In this document: in pieces, positions 9,114-16,402 of the stretch
Position numbering within the stretch: position 1 is the stretch's first letter
How the letters are laid out: the number at the start of each line of letters is the position of its first letter
From: Candidatus Rokuibacteriota bacterium
GTDB taxonomy: Bacteria > Methylomirabilota > Methylomirabilia > Rokubacteriales > CSP1-6
DNA length: 64,000 nucleotides
Direction: 5' to 3'
Assembly (NCBI GenBank): GCA_016866775.1
Contig: VGLJ01000009.1
Location: 1 to 64,000, forward strand
Program-made: the position numbers and the translations under genes
The notes under the pieces: model-generated
The model's database searches: none
What the model was told of the DNA's origin: nothing
The model's input: the letters and a program-made list of their open reading frames with translations, nothing else

Positions 9114-10379
9114 TCAGCGCGACGGCTTCCAGCCGATCCGCTCAGCGTCGAACGTCACGCTGAGGAAGACGATCGCCATCTCGTCCGTCGTGCCGTCGCC
9201 CCAGCTCACCGGACGCGGCGGCCGGTTCGGCTGGCGCGGGTTCTCGGCGGAGTTGTCGAACACCGCGACCATGTCGATCCGCGTGTTCTGCGGCAGCGGG
9301 ACGGGCTTCGCGAACATGTAGGCCCCCTGCCAGTTGAAGTCCCAGTCGTCGATGTGGATCAGCGGGCGGACGGTGCCGTCGGGATACGTCGCCGTCACCG
9401 TCATCGCGCGCCCGAGCAGGTGCATGTGCGGCGAGATCGCGTTCGCGTGGAGGTCCCGACCGAACGGCACCGTCCACGACGCGCGCACTTCGTGGCGGCG
9501 CTCGCCGGGCGGGATCGTGAACGTGCGGTTCAGGATCGGGATGCTGCGCTGGCGCTTGTCGATCGGCCCCGTGGCGAAGTGGAGCGCCATGCGCGTGCGA
9601 TCGCTGCGGGTCGTCGGTCCGCTGTTGTGGTAGTGCATCTGCAGCACGACGTTCGCGCCTTTCGGCAGCAGCATGCCGACGCCGTCCTCCAGCACCCGCG
9701 GCCGGATGCCCGGCGCCCACCCCGAGAGCCCACCCGCCGACGCGAAGCCGGGACCGCCGAAACACGTGTAGCCGAGACCGGGTTCGCCGTGATCGAGCCG
9801 CTCCGCCGCACCCGTCGTGTCGATGTACGAGAGGATGTGGTGGACGAGCTTCCGATCGCCCGGGGCGTACTCGGCCTTCGTGACCCAGCGATCCTCCGGA
9901 AAGTTCGTCGGGATCACGAAGCAGCGGTACACGTCGCCGGCGCGCGCGGGCACGGTGTACGTCTCCGCCATCTCGAGCACGTGATCGGGCGCCCCGAGTG
10001 TCCATCCCTTTGGGAACACGACCGGCGGCGGCAGCTTCGCGGGATCGCCCTCGGGCGCGCCCGCCGCGACCCAGCGCACGAGCGTGGTGAGCTCGGTCTC
10101 GGACAGCCGGCGCGATCCGAGGAAGTCGCCGAACCCGGGCACCGGCTTCCACGGCGGCATCGCCCGTCCCTGCACGGCGTCGCGAATGTCGTCCCGCCGC
10201 TGATACACGTCGCGATAGGTGAGCAGCGAAAACGGCGCGTGCTCGCCGGGGCGATGACAGGTCTGACAGCGCTGCTGCAGGATCGGCGCGACGTGCTCGC
10301 TGAAGGTCGGCGGCTCCAGCGCCGGTGCCGTGCTCGCGAGCAGCACCACCGCCAGAGCCGCCGTCAACAGCCCGCGCAT
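9114..10379 (-). CDS. Secreted cytochrome c-copper type II monooxygenase-like fusion protein
   Basis: The product is 421 residues. A signal peptide (1-20) is followed by a c-type heme site CQTCH (38-42), with AMPPW as a possible axial-Met region. A two-domain copper monooxygenase-like part follows, resembling peptidylglycine alpha-hydroxylating and dopamine beta monooxygenases. H180-H181 in KLVHHILSY match the first copper pair, and H249 in LQMHYHNSG matches its third ligand. H318-x-H320 in SPHMHLLG match the HxH of the second copper. The substrate is unknown and the active site is periplasmic. A tethered heme could deliver electrons to the copper centres. It is the last gene of a minus-strand run, four bases after the amidohydrolase. 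Confidence 0.75.
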   Translation of the reverse strand: MRGLLTAALAVVLLASTAPALEPPTFSEHVAPILQQRCQTCHRPGEHAPFSLLTYRDVYQRRDDIRDAVQGRAMPPWKPVPGFGDFLGSRRLSETELTTLVRWVAAGAPEGDPAKLPPPVVFPKGWTLGAPDHVLEMAETYTVPARAGDVYRCFVIPTNFPEDRWVTKAEYAPGDRKLVHHILSYIDTTGAAERLDHGEPGLGYTCFGGPGFASAGGLSGWAPGIRPRVLEDGVGMLLPKGANVVLQMHYHNSGPTTRSDRTRMALHFATGPIDKRQRSIPILNRTFTIPPGERRHEVRASWTVPFGRDLHANAISPHMHLLGRAMTVTATYPDGTVRPLIHIDDWDFNWQGAYMFAKPVPLPQNTRIDMVAVFDNSAENPRQPNRPPRPVSWGDGTTDEMAIVFLSVTFDAERIGWKPSR

Positions 10380-10383
10380 CGGA

Positions 10384-11541
10384 CTACTTGATCAGGCCGT
10401 AGAAGCGCCCCGCGTTGTCGCAGGTCATGGCCTCCGTCACCGCTTCGGGCAGGTGCTTGAATTGCTCGCTGATGTACTTCTCGGATTCCGGCCACACCCC
10501 GTCCGGATGCGGATAGTCGGAGCCCCACATCAGCGTCTCGAGGCCCATCTCGTCGATGAGCTTCGTGCCCACGCGATCGTACTGGAACGTCGCCTTGCAC
10601 TGACGGCGCCAGTATTCGCTCGGCAGCATCTTCAGCGGCAGGTCGTGGTACTGGTCCTGGAACTCGAAGTCCATGCGGTCGAGAACGTACGGGATCCAGC
10701 CGATGCCGCTCTCGCCGAAAACCACGCGGATGTTTGGATAGCGCTCGAACACCGCCTTGCCCATGAGCGAGGTGAGGATGTTCGCGAGCGTGATCTGGAA
10801 CATGCAGAGGCCGCTGTACGTGAGCGCGCGCTGGGTGAGGCCCGTGTACTTGTTGCGCAGGTCCGGCGACACCGACGGGAACGTGTGGAAGTGCAGCGGC
10901 AGGTTGACCTCGTTCATCGCCGCCCACAGCGGCTCCCACTGGTCGTGCCACATCGGCTCCATCTCCCACGAGCACGAGAGCTCGATGCCTCGGAAGCCCA
11001 TCTTGGCGACGCGATGCACTTCCTTCACCGCGGCATCGATGTCGCCGTACGGCAGGTTCGCGAGGCCGATGTGCCGGTCCGGATACTGCGCGATGAAGTC
11101 CGCCATCCACGTGTTGTAGATGCGGACCATCTCGTTCGACGCCTCGATGTCCTTCAGCTTCGCGGCGGCGGCGAGGATCCCGTAGATGACCTCGGCGTCG
11201 ACGCCGTCACGATCCATCTCCTTGATGCGCAGGTCCGGATCGCCCGGGCGGCGGATGCCCTTGCTGCCGTCGGTGTAGAGGCCGGTCGACGCCATCACGT
11301 CGACGCGCAGCTGCTTGCCCGGCTGGTACTTGGTGCCCGACGCGCCCACACCGCCGGCGATCCCGAACTTGATGGCGCCGCCCTTCGCGACCCACCACTT
11401 GTCGCCGTTGGCGTCGGGCTGCGGGTCGACATACGGCATCCGGTCCTTGAGGTTCGCCGGCGCTTCCGACGTGAACAGATCGGGAGGCAGCCAGATGAGA
11501 TCGAGGTGACAGTCCGCGGAAATGCGCCGGTATTCCCTCAT
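10384..11541 (-). CDS. Amidohydrolase family 2 (ACMSD-like) protein
   Basis: This is a TIM-barrel metal hydrolase or decarboxylase related to aminocarboxymuconate-semialdehyde decarboxylase (385 residues, no signal peptide). The N-terminal metal motif, usually HxH, appears as ADCHLDL. Later ligands are expected in LPLHFHTF and in the C-terminal MWGSDYPHPDGVWPES, where a catalytic Asp is standard in the family. The chain ends in CDNAGRFYGL, the normal terminus. It overlaps the upstream epimerase by ATGA. In this kind of genome such proteins accompany CoA-transferases and binding proteins, but the substrate is not deducible. Confidence 0.85.
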   Translation of the reverse strand: MREYRRISADCHLDLIWLPPDLFTSEAPANLKDRMPYVDPQPDANGDKWWVAKGGAIKFGIAGGVGASGTKYQPGKQLRVDVMASTGLYTDGSKGIRRPGDPDLRIKEMDRDGVDAEVIYGILAAAAKLKDIEASNEMVRIYNTWMADFIAQYPDRHIGLANLPYGDIDAAVKEVHRVAKMGFRGIELSCSWEMEPMWHDQWEPLWAAMNEVNLPLHFHTFPSVSPDLRNKYTGLTQRALTYSGLCMFQITLANILTSLMGKAVFERYPNIRVVFGESGIGWIPYVLDRMDFEFQDQYHDLPLKMLPSEYWRRQCKATFQYDRVGTKLIDEMGLETLMWGSDYPHPDGVWPESEKYISEQFKHLPEAVTEAMTCDNAGRFYGLIK

Positions 11542-12485
11542 GCCCTTCCTCCTGTGACCAGCGGGAGCCCTTCGGAACGTCGCACGTCGTTGATCACCTC
11601 GAGCACCCGCGTGTGCAGGCCGGGGAACTCGATGCCGAACTCCTTGGTGAGCCGGCTGTTGTCGACCAGGTAGTTGCCGGAGTCTTCACGCCCGCCGTCC
11701 TCCGCGAACGTGATCTTCGCATCCGGGAGGAATCCGCGCACGATTTCCGCGAGCTCGCCGAGGCTCACGGGAATGCCGCCCGAGTTGTAGAGATGGTGGC
11801 GGGGCGCCTCGGCCATGAGGACGCGGAGAAAAATTTCCGCAATGTCCTCCACGTGGATGAGCGTGCGCATCAGGCCCTTCTTCGGAAGATGCACCGGCTT
11901 CCCGCGGGCGGCTTCCACCATGATTTGCACGTGATCGACGGATCCGCGCACCTTGTCGGGCCCGGTCACGTTCGCGGGACGGACGCCGACGATCGACATG
12001 CCGTAGTTCTTGATGTACTTCTGCGCCTGGAACTCGTTGAACATCTTGTGCATCGCGTACTGGCTCGTGCCGTAGTGAGGATCGTCCTCGGTCGCGAGCC
12101 GGTCGCCGAACTTGCTCTGCTGCCCGCTCACGGCGATCGAGCTCGCGTACACCACGCGCTTGACGCCGGTGAGGCGCGCCGCCTCGAAGCAGTTGTCCAT
12201 GCCGAGAACGTCGAGGCGCATGACCTGGTGCGGATTGCCCTCGCCCGCGCCGAGCCCGTACGCGAGGTTGATGACTCGCTCGGGCTTGACGTCGAGCATG
12301 ATGCGGATGACGTCCTCGAACTGCGTGATGTCGCCGCGGATGACCGGCGCGCCGATCGGGACGTCGGCGAACGCCGCGGCGCCGGGGTTCAGGTCCACCC
12401 CGATCACCGATTCGCCGCGCGCGACCAGCTTCCTGACGAGCCGCGGCCCGATGAAGCCCGTCGCGCCGAGCACCAGCGTCGACAT
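11538..12485 (-). CDS. NAD(P)-dependent epimerase/dehydratase (extended SDR)
   Basis: This 315-residue Rossmann-fold sugar epimerase/dehydratase-type enzyme has the nucleotide motif GATGFIG (residues 7-13) and an acidic residue at the end of beta-2 (VIGVDLN), which suggests NAD. The catalytic Y-x-x-x-K is YAMHK, preceded by the ASSIAVSG serine region. The substrate domain has VRPANVTGPDKVRG and the typical HVEDIAE. A GGGC-like ribosome site precedes the ATG at 12485, and the 3' end is coupled to the amidohydrolase by ATGA. It may act on a nucleotide sugar or another hydroxy-acyl substrate. Confidence 0.87.
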   Translation of the reverse strand: MSTLVLGATGFIGPRLVRKLVARGESVIGVDLNPGAAAFADVPIGAPVIRGDITQFEDVIRIMLDVKPERVINLAYGLGAGEGNPHQVMRLDVLGMDNCFEAARLTGVKRVVYASSIAVSGQQSKFGDRLATEDDPHYGTSQYAMHKMFNEFQAQKYIKNYGMSIVGVRPANVTGPDKVRGSVDHVQIMVEAARGKPVHLPKKGLMRTLIHVEDIAEIFLRVLMAEAPRHHLYNSGGIPVSLGELAEIVRGFLPDAKITFAEDGGREDSGNYLVDNSRLTKEFGIEFPGLHTRVLEVINDVRRSEGLPLVTGGRA

Positions 12486-12495
12486 AGCGCCCTCT

Positions 12496-12873
12496 CTACG
12501 CGTCAGGGATGCGTGTGGACTGCCAGGCGATCATGCGCCAGTTTCCGCCGCTGTTCTTGTAGACGGCCAGGTAGCGGACGGTGAACCGGTTGTCCTTGCC
12601 GTCGCGCTCGACGTGCATCTCGGACGTGCCGTTCACGATCCCGACGTCCCCGTGGACGCGCACCGCGCGGTCGCGCGGCGCGATGCCGCGATAGTGCGGC
12701 TTGCCGCCACGCAGGTTGGCGACGTGCTCCGCCTTCGTCTCCTGGCGCGCGGTCGAGTGCACGTAGGTGAGGTCGTCCGCGAGCGCGGCGTCGAGCGCGG
12801 GCCAGTCTTCCTTGCGCATCGCCTCGAACCGCCGGTCGTCGGCCTGGAGGACGGCAGCTTCCGTGGGCGTCAT
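12496..12873 (-). CDS. NTF2-like/SnoaL-like protein (nuclear transport factor 2 family)
   Basis: This is a small cone-shaped alpha+beta protein of 125 residues. The ATG at 12873 was chosen because a near-perfect ribosome site, AAGGAGAGG, lies six bases upstream. An earlier in-frame ATG (12891) would place that site inside the coding region. The helix LQADDRRFEAMRKEDWPALDAALADDLTYVH and the strands GIAPRDRAVRVHGDVGIVNGTSEMHV and YLAVYKNSGGNWRMIAWQSTRI fit the DUF4440/SnoaL pattern. The function is unknown. Such proteins act as isomerases, lyases or small-molecule-binding subunits. Confidence 0.8.
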   Translation of the reverse strand: MTPTEAAVLQADDRRFEAMRKEDWPALDAALADDLTYVHSTARQETKAEHVANLRGGKPHYRGIAPRDRAVRVHGDVGIVNGTSEMHVERDGKDNRFTVRYLAVYKNSGGNWRMIAWQSTRIPDA

Positions 12874-12887
12874 GGTCCTCTCCTTGA

Positions 12888-12924
12888 ACATGGGGCCCCC
12901 ACAGCTGAGGACCCCCAAACCCCC
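12888..12924. repeat. G/C-tract intergenic repeat, copy A
   Basis: On the plus strand this reads ACATGGGGCCCCC, then CAGCTGAGGA, then runs of C separated by AAA. It fills the gap between two minus-strand genes and abuts the ribosome site of the downstream one. The same skeleton occurs at 63367-63401 in the same position relative to its gene, and in shortened form at 27301-27331. The GGGGCCCC core is a palindrome able to form a hairpin. Confidence 0.6.
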
Positions 12925-12925
12925 A

Positions 12926-13327
12926 TTACCACAGCGGGGTGGTGTTCATCGCCGAAACGTGGGCGGAGACCACCTTCCAGCCGACGTCCGCAAATCGTAC
13001 CCAAGTTTGGCTCTGCCGGCCGATCAAATCGCGGCCCCGCACCTTGAACTCGAGGTTCACGGTCGCGAAGTCGCGGCCGAGCGTGAGGATCTCCAGCCGG
13101 ATGCGCTTCTCCTTGATGCCGGGCCCCGGCGGGCGCGCGACCCGGTGCGCGTGGATCTCGTCGAAGCCGTAGCCGTGCTCGGTCATCGCGTACCGGATCG
13201 TGTGCGGGCTCCGCCAGAACGTGTTGTCGAGGACGTCGACGTCCTTGTCGATCAGCGCCTGCTCGTAGCGCTCGAACAGCGCGCGCACTTCGGCGACGAC
13301 TTCCGGAATGTTGGGAGTCATGTCCAT
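12926..13327 (-). CDS. AtzH/HpxZ-like NTF2-fold protein (DUF3225 family)
   Basis: This 133-residue protein resembles the AtzH-like family, which includes HpxZ of oxalurate catabolism and AtzH of cyanuric acid degradation. Diagnostic stretches are LFERYEQALIDKDVDVLDNTFW, SPHTIRYAMTEHGYG, RDFATVNLEF and GRQSQTWVRF followed by VVSAHVS. The start is taken as ATG 13327 (MDMTPNIPEVV); ATG 13321 is a close alternative. It follows the amidase gene by seven bases. The same neighbourhood, an amidase plus this fold, occurs in the atz and hpx systems, where AtzH acts as an amidohydrolase. A role in hydrolysing a small amide or urea derivative is therefore plausible. Confidence 0.78.
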   Translation of the reverse strand: MDMTPNIPEVVAEVRALFERYEQALIDKDVDVLDNTFWRSPHTIRYAMTEHGYGFDEIHAHRVARPPGPGIKEKRIRLEILTLGRDFATVNLEFKVRGRDLIGRQSQTWVRFADVGWKVVSAHVSAMNTTPLW

Positions 13328-13334
13328 CGTGTCA

Positions 13335-14510
13335 TCACGGCGCACAACCGGCAAGGGCGTTCGCCACCGCGATCAGCGCGGCGTCGCTGCCGCGCCCGCC
13401 GAGGATCGAGAGGCCTACCGGAACACCGTCGACCTCGGCCCCCGGGATCGTGATCTGCGGCACGCCCGTCAGCCCGCCGTGCGCGGCGAGACAGAGGATG
13501 CGGGAGCGCAGCGGGTCGAGCGTCGGAAGCGGCAGTCCCTTCTTCGGCGCGGGACACGGCGTCGTCGGCATGCACAGGGCCGTACCGGGAGGGAGCAGCC
13601 ACGCGAGCCGTGCGCGCGCTTCCATCCGCATCAAGGCCGCCCACTGCCGCTCGCTCTCGGAGACCGTGGTCGAGAGCGCGAGGTTGCGCGCGACGCTGAA
13701 TTGCATCCGCGGGTTGTCGCGCTCGATCCAGTCCCTGAACGTGAGCCACGCCTCGTGGCGTTGCAGCGTCGTCTGCGCCTTGCCCCACACCGAGAGGCCG
13801 GGCGGTGCCAGCAGGTCTTCGCGAACGTCGCGCACGAGCGTCGACAGCTTCTTCACCATCGGCTGCAGGGCGGCCGCTGTCTCGGGATCGGCGAAGCCGA
13901 ACGCGTCGACCGCGATGACGAGCCGGAGCGGCAGGCCCGCGGCAAGCGACTCGCCGAGCATGACCGCGGAGACGCGCGCGAACGTTGCCGCGTCGCGCGC
14001 GAACCATCCCGTCGTGTCGGCGCTCGGGGCCTGCGGCAGCATGCCGGTGAGATCGAGCCGGCCGTGCGTCGGACGGATGCCGTAGAGCCCGCAGAAGCTC
14101 GCGGGCACGCGCACCGAGCCGCCCGTGTCGGTGCCGAGCGCGGTGTCACAGAGGCCTTGCGCGACGGCCGAGGCAGAGCCGGACGACGAGCCGCCGGGCA
14201 CGCGGTCGGGCGCCTTCGGGTTGAGCGCCGTGCCTTCGAACGGGTTCTCGCCGAGGATGCCGAGCGACACCTCGTCGGTGATCGTCTTGCCGATCAACGT
14301 GGCGCCGGCGTCGAGCAGCCGCTGCACCGCCCACGCGTGCTTCGCGGGGACCGGATGCTGCTTCGCCCAGTCGGGGTTACCGCCGCCCGTCGGGTGGCCG
14401 GCCACGTCGAACAGGTCCTTCGCGGCGAACGTGAGACCCGCGAGCGGTCCGCTCGGCGCACCTGCGACCCGTACGGACGTGCCGGGGACGAACGGGCCGG
14501 TTGAAGCCAT
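13335..14510 (-). CDS. Amidase signature family protein (AtzE-like)
   Basis: The product is 391 residues with the Ser-cisSer-Lys amidase triad. K31 is in TFAAKDLFDV, the serine-rich loop is PGGSSSGSA (105-113), and the nucleophile S132 is in DTGGSVRVPASFCG. The C-terminal part has ALCMPTTPCPAP and GLTGVPQITIPG, normal for the family. It is on the short side (many are 450-480). The ATG at 14510 lies five bases after the stop of the TRAP-type binding protein gene. With the AtzH-like gene downstream, it probably hydrolyses a carboxamide in a small nitrogen-containing compound. Cytoplasmic. Confidence 0.87.
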   Translation of the reverse strand: MASTGPFVPGTSVRVAGAPSGPLAGLTFAAKDLFDVAGHPTGGGNPDWAKQHPVPAKHAWAVQRLLDAGATLIGKTITDEVSLGILGENPFEGTALNPKAPDRVPGGSSSGSASAVAQGLCDTALGTDTGGSVRVPASFCGLYGIRPTHGRLDLTGMLPQAPSADTTGWFARDAATFARVSAVMLGESLAAGLPLRLVIAVDAFGFADPETAAALQPMVKKLSTLVRDVREDLLAPPGLSVWGKAQTTLQRHEAWLTFRDWIERDNPRMQFSVARNLALSTTVSESERQWAALMRMEARARLAWLLPPGTALCMPTTPCPAPKKGLPLPTLDPLRSRILCLAAHGGLTGVPQITIPGAEVDGVPVGLSILGGRGSDAALIAVANALAGCAP

Positions 14511-14515
14511 GGTCC

Positions 14516-15433
14516 TCAGCTGAGGCCGGCGAGCAGGGTCGGGTCGAAGTCGCGCTCGAGCCTCGCGCGCACAGGCCGGACAGCGTCGACGAACGCGGCG
14601 TGCTCCGCGGGCGTCAGGTGGACGACCTCGTTCTCGCGCGGATCGAGCTTCGCGAGCACCTCCTGATCTTCCGAGATCGCCAGGCGGCGCTGAAGCGTCG
14701 TGGCCTCGCGCGCCGCCTCGTCCACAGCGCGCCGTACGTCGTCCGGCCAGGACTCGTAGTGGCTCGCGTTGCAGAGCAGGAAGCTCGCGCCGAAGAAGTG
14801 ACCCGTCAGCGTGATGTGGCGATGGTACTTGTGCACGCCGAAGACGTAGATGCTGGTCAGCGGGTTGTCGTGGGCGTCGACCGTGTCGCCGCCGACCTCC
14901 TGCACGAAGCGCTTGATGTCGATGGCCATCGGCACGAAGCCGAGCGCGCGGAACACCTCGCCGTGCAGCGCGCTGCCCTGCGTGCGGATCCTGAGCCCGC
15001 GGCAATCGTCCGGCCGGCGGATCGGCCGGACCTTGTTGGTGAGATGGCGAAAGCCGTTGTCCCAGCGGCCGAGCACGCGGAACGGCGTGGTCGCGTGCAT
15101 GCGTCGCACGAACCGGTCGCCCAGCGCGCCGTCGAGCGCGCGCCATACCGTCGCGCGGTCGCGCACGACGAACGGCAGCTCGAGGAGCGCGAGCTCGGGG
15201 ACGTCCCTGCTGAACCGCACCGTGGACATGTAGCAGAGCGAGAGCTCGCCCTTCTCGACCATCACCGGCAGATCGGCCGAGGGCCGTCCGAGATCCAGCA
15301 CGCTCGGAATCAGCTCGAAGCCGATCCGGTCGCCGAGCTTCTGCGCGAGGAGCTCGCCGAGCCGGCGCGCCGCCTGGTTGTGGATCGACGCCGGCGGCTG
15401 GTAGCCGCCGGCCTTGATCGCGAGCGCGGTCAC
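14516..15433 (-). CDS. TRAP transporter DctP-like solute-binding protein without a signal peptide
   Basis: This 305-residue DctP-family protein shows the typical LRIRTQGSALHGEVFRALGF substrate-binding segment (with the conserved Arg), MAIDIKRFVQEVGGDTVDAHDNPLTSIYVF and HITLTGHFFGASFLLCN. The first residues, MTALAIKAGGYQPPASIHN, begin straight at the first beta-strand, and no secretion signal is seen. The DctQ and DctM membrane subunits are also absent from the window. The ATG overlaps the stop of the VOC gene by four bases, so the start is well fixed. It may be a cytoplasmic ligand-binding or chaperone-like protein, or a transporter component that lost its signal. Confidence 0.8.
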   Translation of the reverse strand: MTALAIKAGGYQPPASIHNQAARRLGELLAQKLGDRIGFELIPSVLDLGRPSADLPVMVEKGELSLCYMSTVRFSRDVPELALLELPFVVRDRATVWRALDGALGDRFVRRMHATTPFRVLGRWDNGFRHLTNKVRPIRRPDDCRGLRIRTQGSALHGEVFRALGFVPMAIDIKRFVQEVGGDTVDAHDNPLTSIYVFGVHKYHRHITLTGHFFGASFLLCNASHYESWPDDVRRAVDEAAREATTLQRRLAISEDQEVLAKLDPRENEVVHLTPAEHAAFVDAVRPVRARLERDFDPTLLAGLS

Positions 15434-16356
15434 GCGACCTCGACCAGCTCGATCGCCTCGCGGCTCGGGCCCTCGATCATCACCGCGCGCGCGGTGCCGA
15501 GCTTGTACGGCTCCTCGAGGAGCCTGACGCCTTCGCCGCGGAGCTTGGCGATCCAGGCGTCGAGGTCGCCGACGCTCAGCGCGATGTGATCGTAGAGGTG
15601 CCCGCGCGAGCTCACCATCGGCTGATCGGCCTGGCGCATGTACGCCGGGAACATCACATCCCCGAAGATGACCGCCGCGGACGGCGAGCGGAACATCCCT
15701 CCGCGCTCGAGCGCCGGCCAGCTGCGCTCGGTACCGCGCGCCACCTTGCAGGTCGCTTCCGTGAGCGGCGTGTCGCTCGTGCGTCCCGCGGGCACGCCCG
15801 CGTTGAGATGCGTCTGGTACCAGAGCTGTGCGCAGAACGGATCGTCGTGGAAGAAGTGCACGTGGTTGAAGCGCTCCGCCGGGTAGTTACCGGCGTACTC
15901 CACGAGCGCCTTGTCCGGCCCCGCCATGTAGCCGAAGCCGCCCTTCCGCGTCGGCTGCACGCCCTTCGCGATCGCGTCGGCGATCTGCGCCTTCGTGAGG
16001 CCCGGCGTGCGGTTCACGCTCGGCCACGTGTCGCTGCTGACGAAGACCGAGCCGCCCTCGTCGGTGGTGTACAGCGGCAACAACGTGACGTCCGCGCGGG
16101 ACGTGTACGTGGCGAGGCTGGCGTGCGTGTCGGTCACGTGCCAGCCGAAGTGCCAGATCGCGGTCTGCGGCGACGTCGGTGGAGGCGTGCCGACTTTCGT
16201 GAACAGCACGAGCACGTCGTTCGGCGCCGCGAGCGCGGGCAGGCCGCCCCACGTCGTCTTGGTGCTCCTCGGAAAGTGGCGGACGTAGAAGTCGATCGCG
16301 GCGTCCGGATCGACGGAGTTCAGGTGGAGGTGATGGAAGCCCGGCGCCGGAAGCAT
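15430..16356 (-). CDS. VOC superfamily (glyoxalase/extradiol dioxygenase-fold) protein
   Basis: The product is 308 residues with paired beta-alpha-beta-beta-beta modules. FHHLHLNSVDPDAAIDFYVRHF opens the first. RFNHVHFFHDDP and GHLYDHIALSVGDLDAWIAKLRGEGVRLLEEP give later metal-ligand histidines. A terminal Glu ligand is likely in REAIELVEV. The ATG at 16356 has a perfect AAAGGAGG ribosome site, which settles the start although the frame is open well upstream. It is the first gene of the minus-strand run towards 12496 and is coupled to the TRAP-type gene. A ring-cleaving or isomerase role is possible. The substrate is unknown. Confidence 0.83.
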   Translation of the reverse strand: MLPAPGFHHLHLNSVDPDAAIDFYVRHFPRSTKTTWGGLPALAAPNDVLVLFTKVGTPPPTSPQTAIWHFGWHVTDTHASLATYTSRADVTLLPLYTTDEGGSVFVSSDTWPSVNRTPGLTKAQIADAIAKGVQPTRKGGFGYMAGPDKALVEYAGNYPAERFNHVHFFHDDPFCAQLWYQTHLNAGVPAGRTSDTPLTEATCKVARGTERSWPALERGGMFRSPSAAVIFGDVMFPAYMRQADQPMVSSRGHLYDHIALSVGDLDAWIAKLRGEGVRLLEEPYKLGTARAVMIEGPSREAIELVEVA

Positions 16357-16390
16357 GGCAGCCTCCTTTGAAGATGCCTCTGGGCGAGAG

Positions 16391-16396
16391 TATAAG
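16391..16396 (+). promoter_or_regulatory. Candidate -10 box (TATAAG), possibly leaderless
   Basis: TATAAG lies in the 46-base gap between two divergent genes, six bases before the ATG at 16403. If used, transcription would begin at or within a base or two of the start codon. No good -35 hexamer is visible. Confidence 0.35.
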
Positions 16397-16402
16397 CGCA
16401 GC

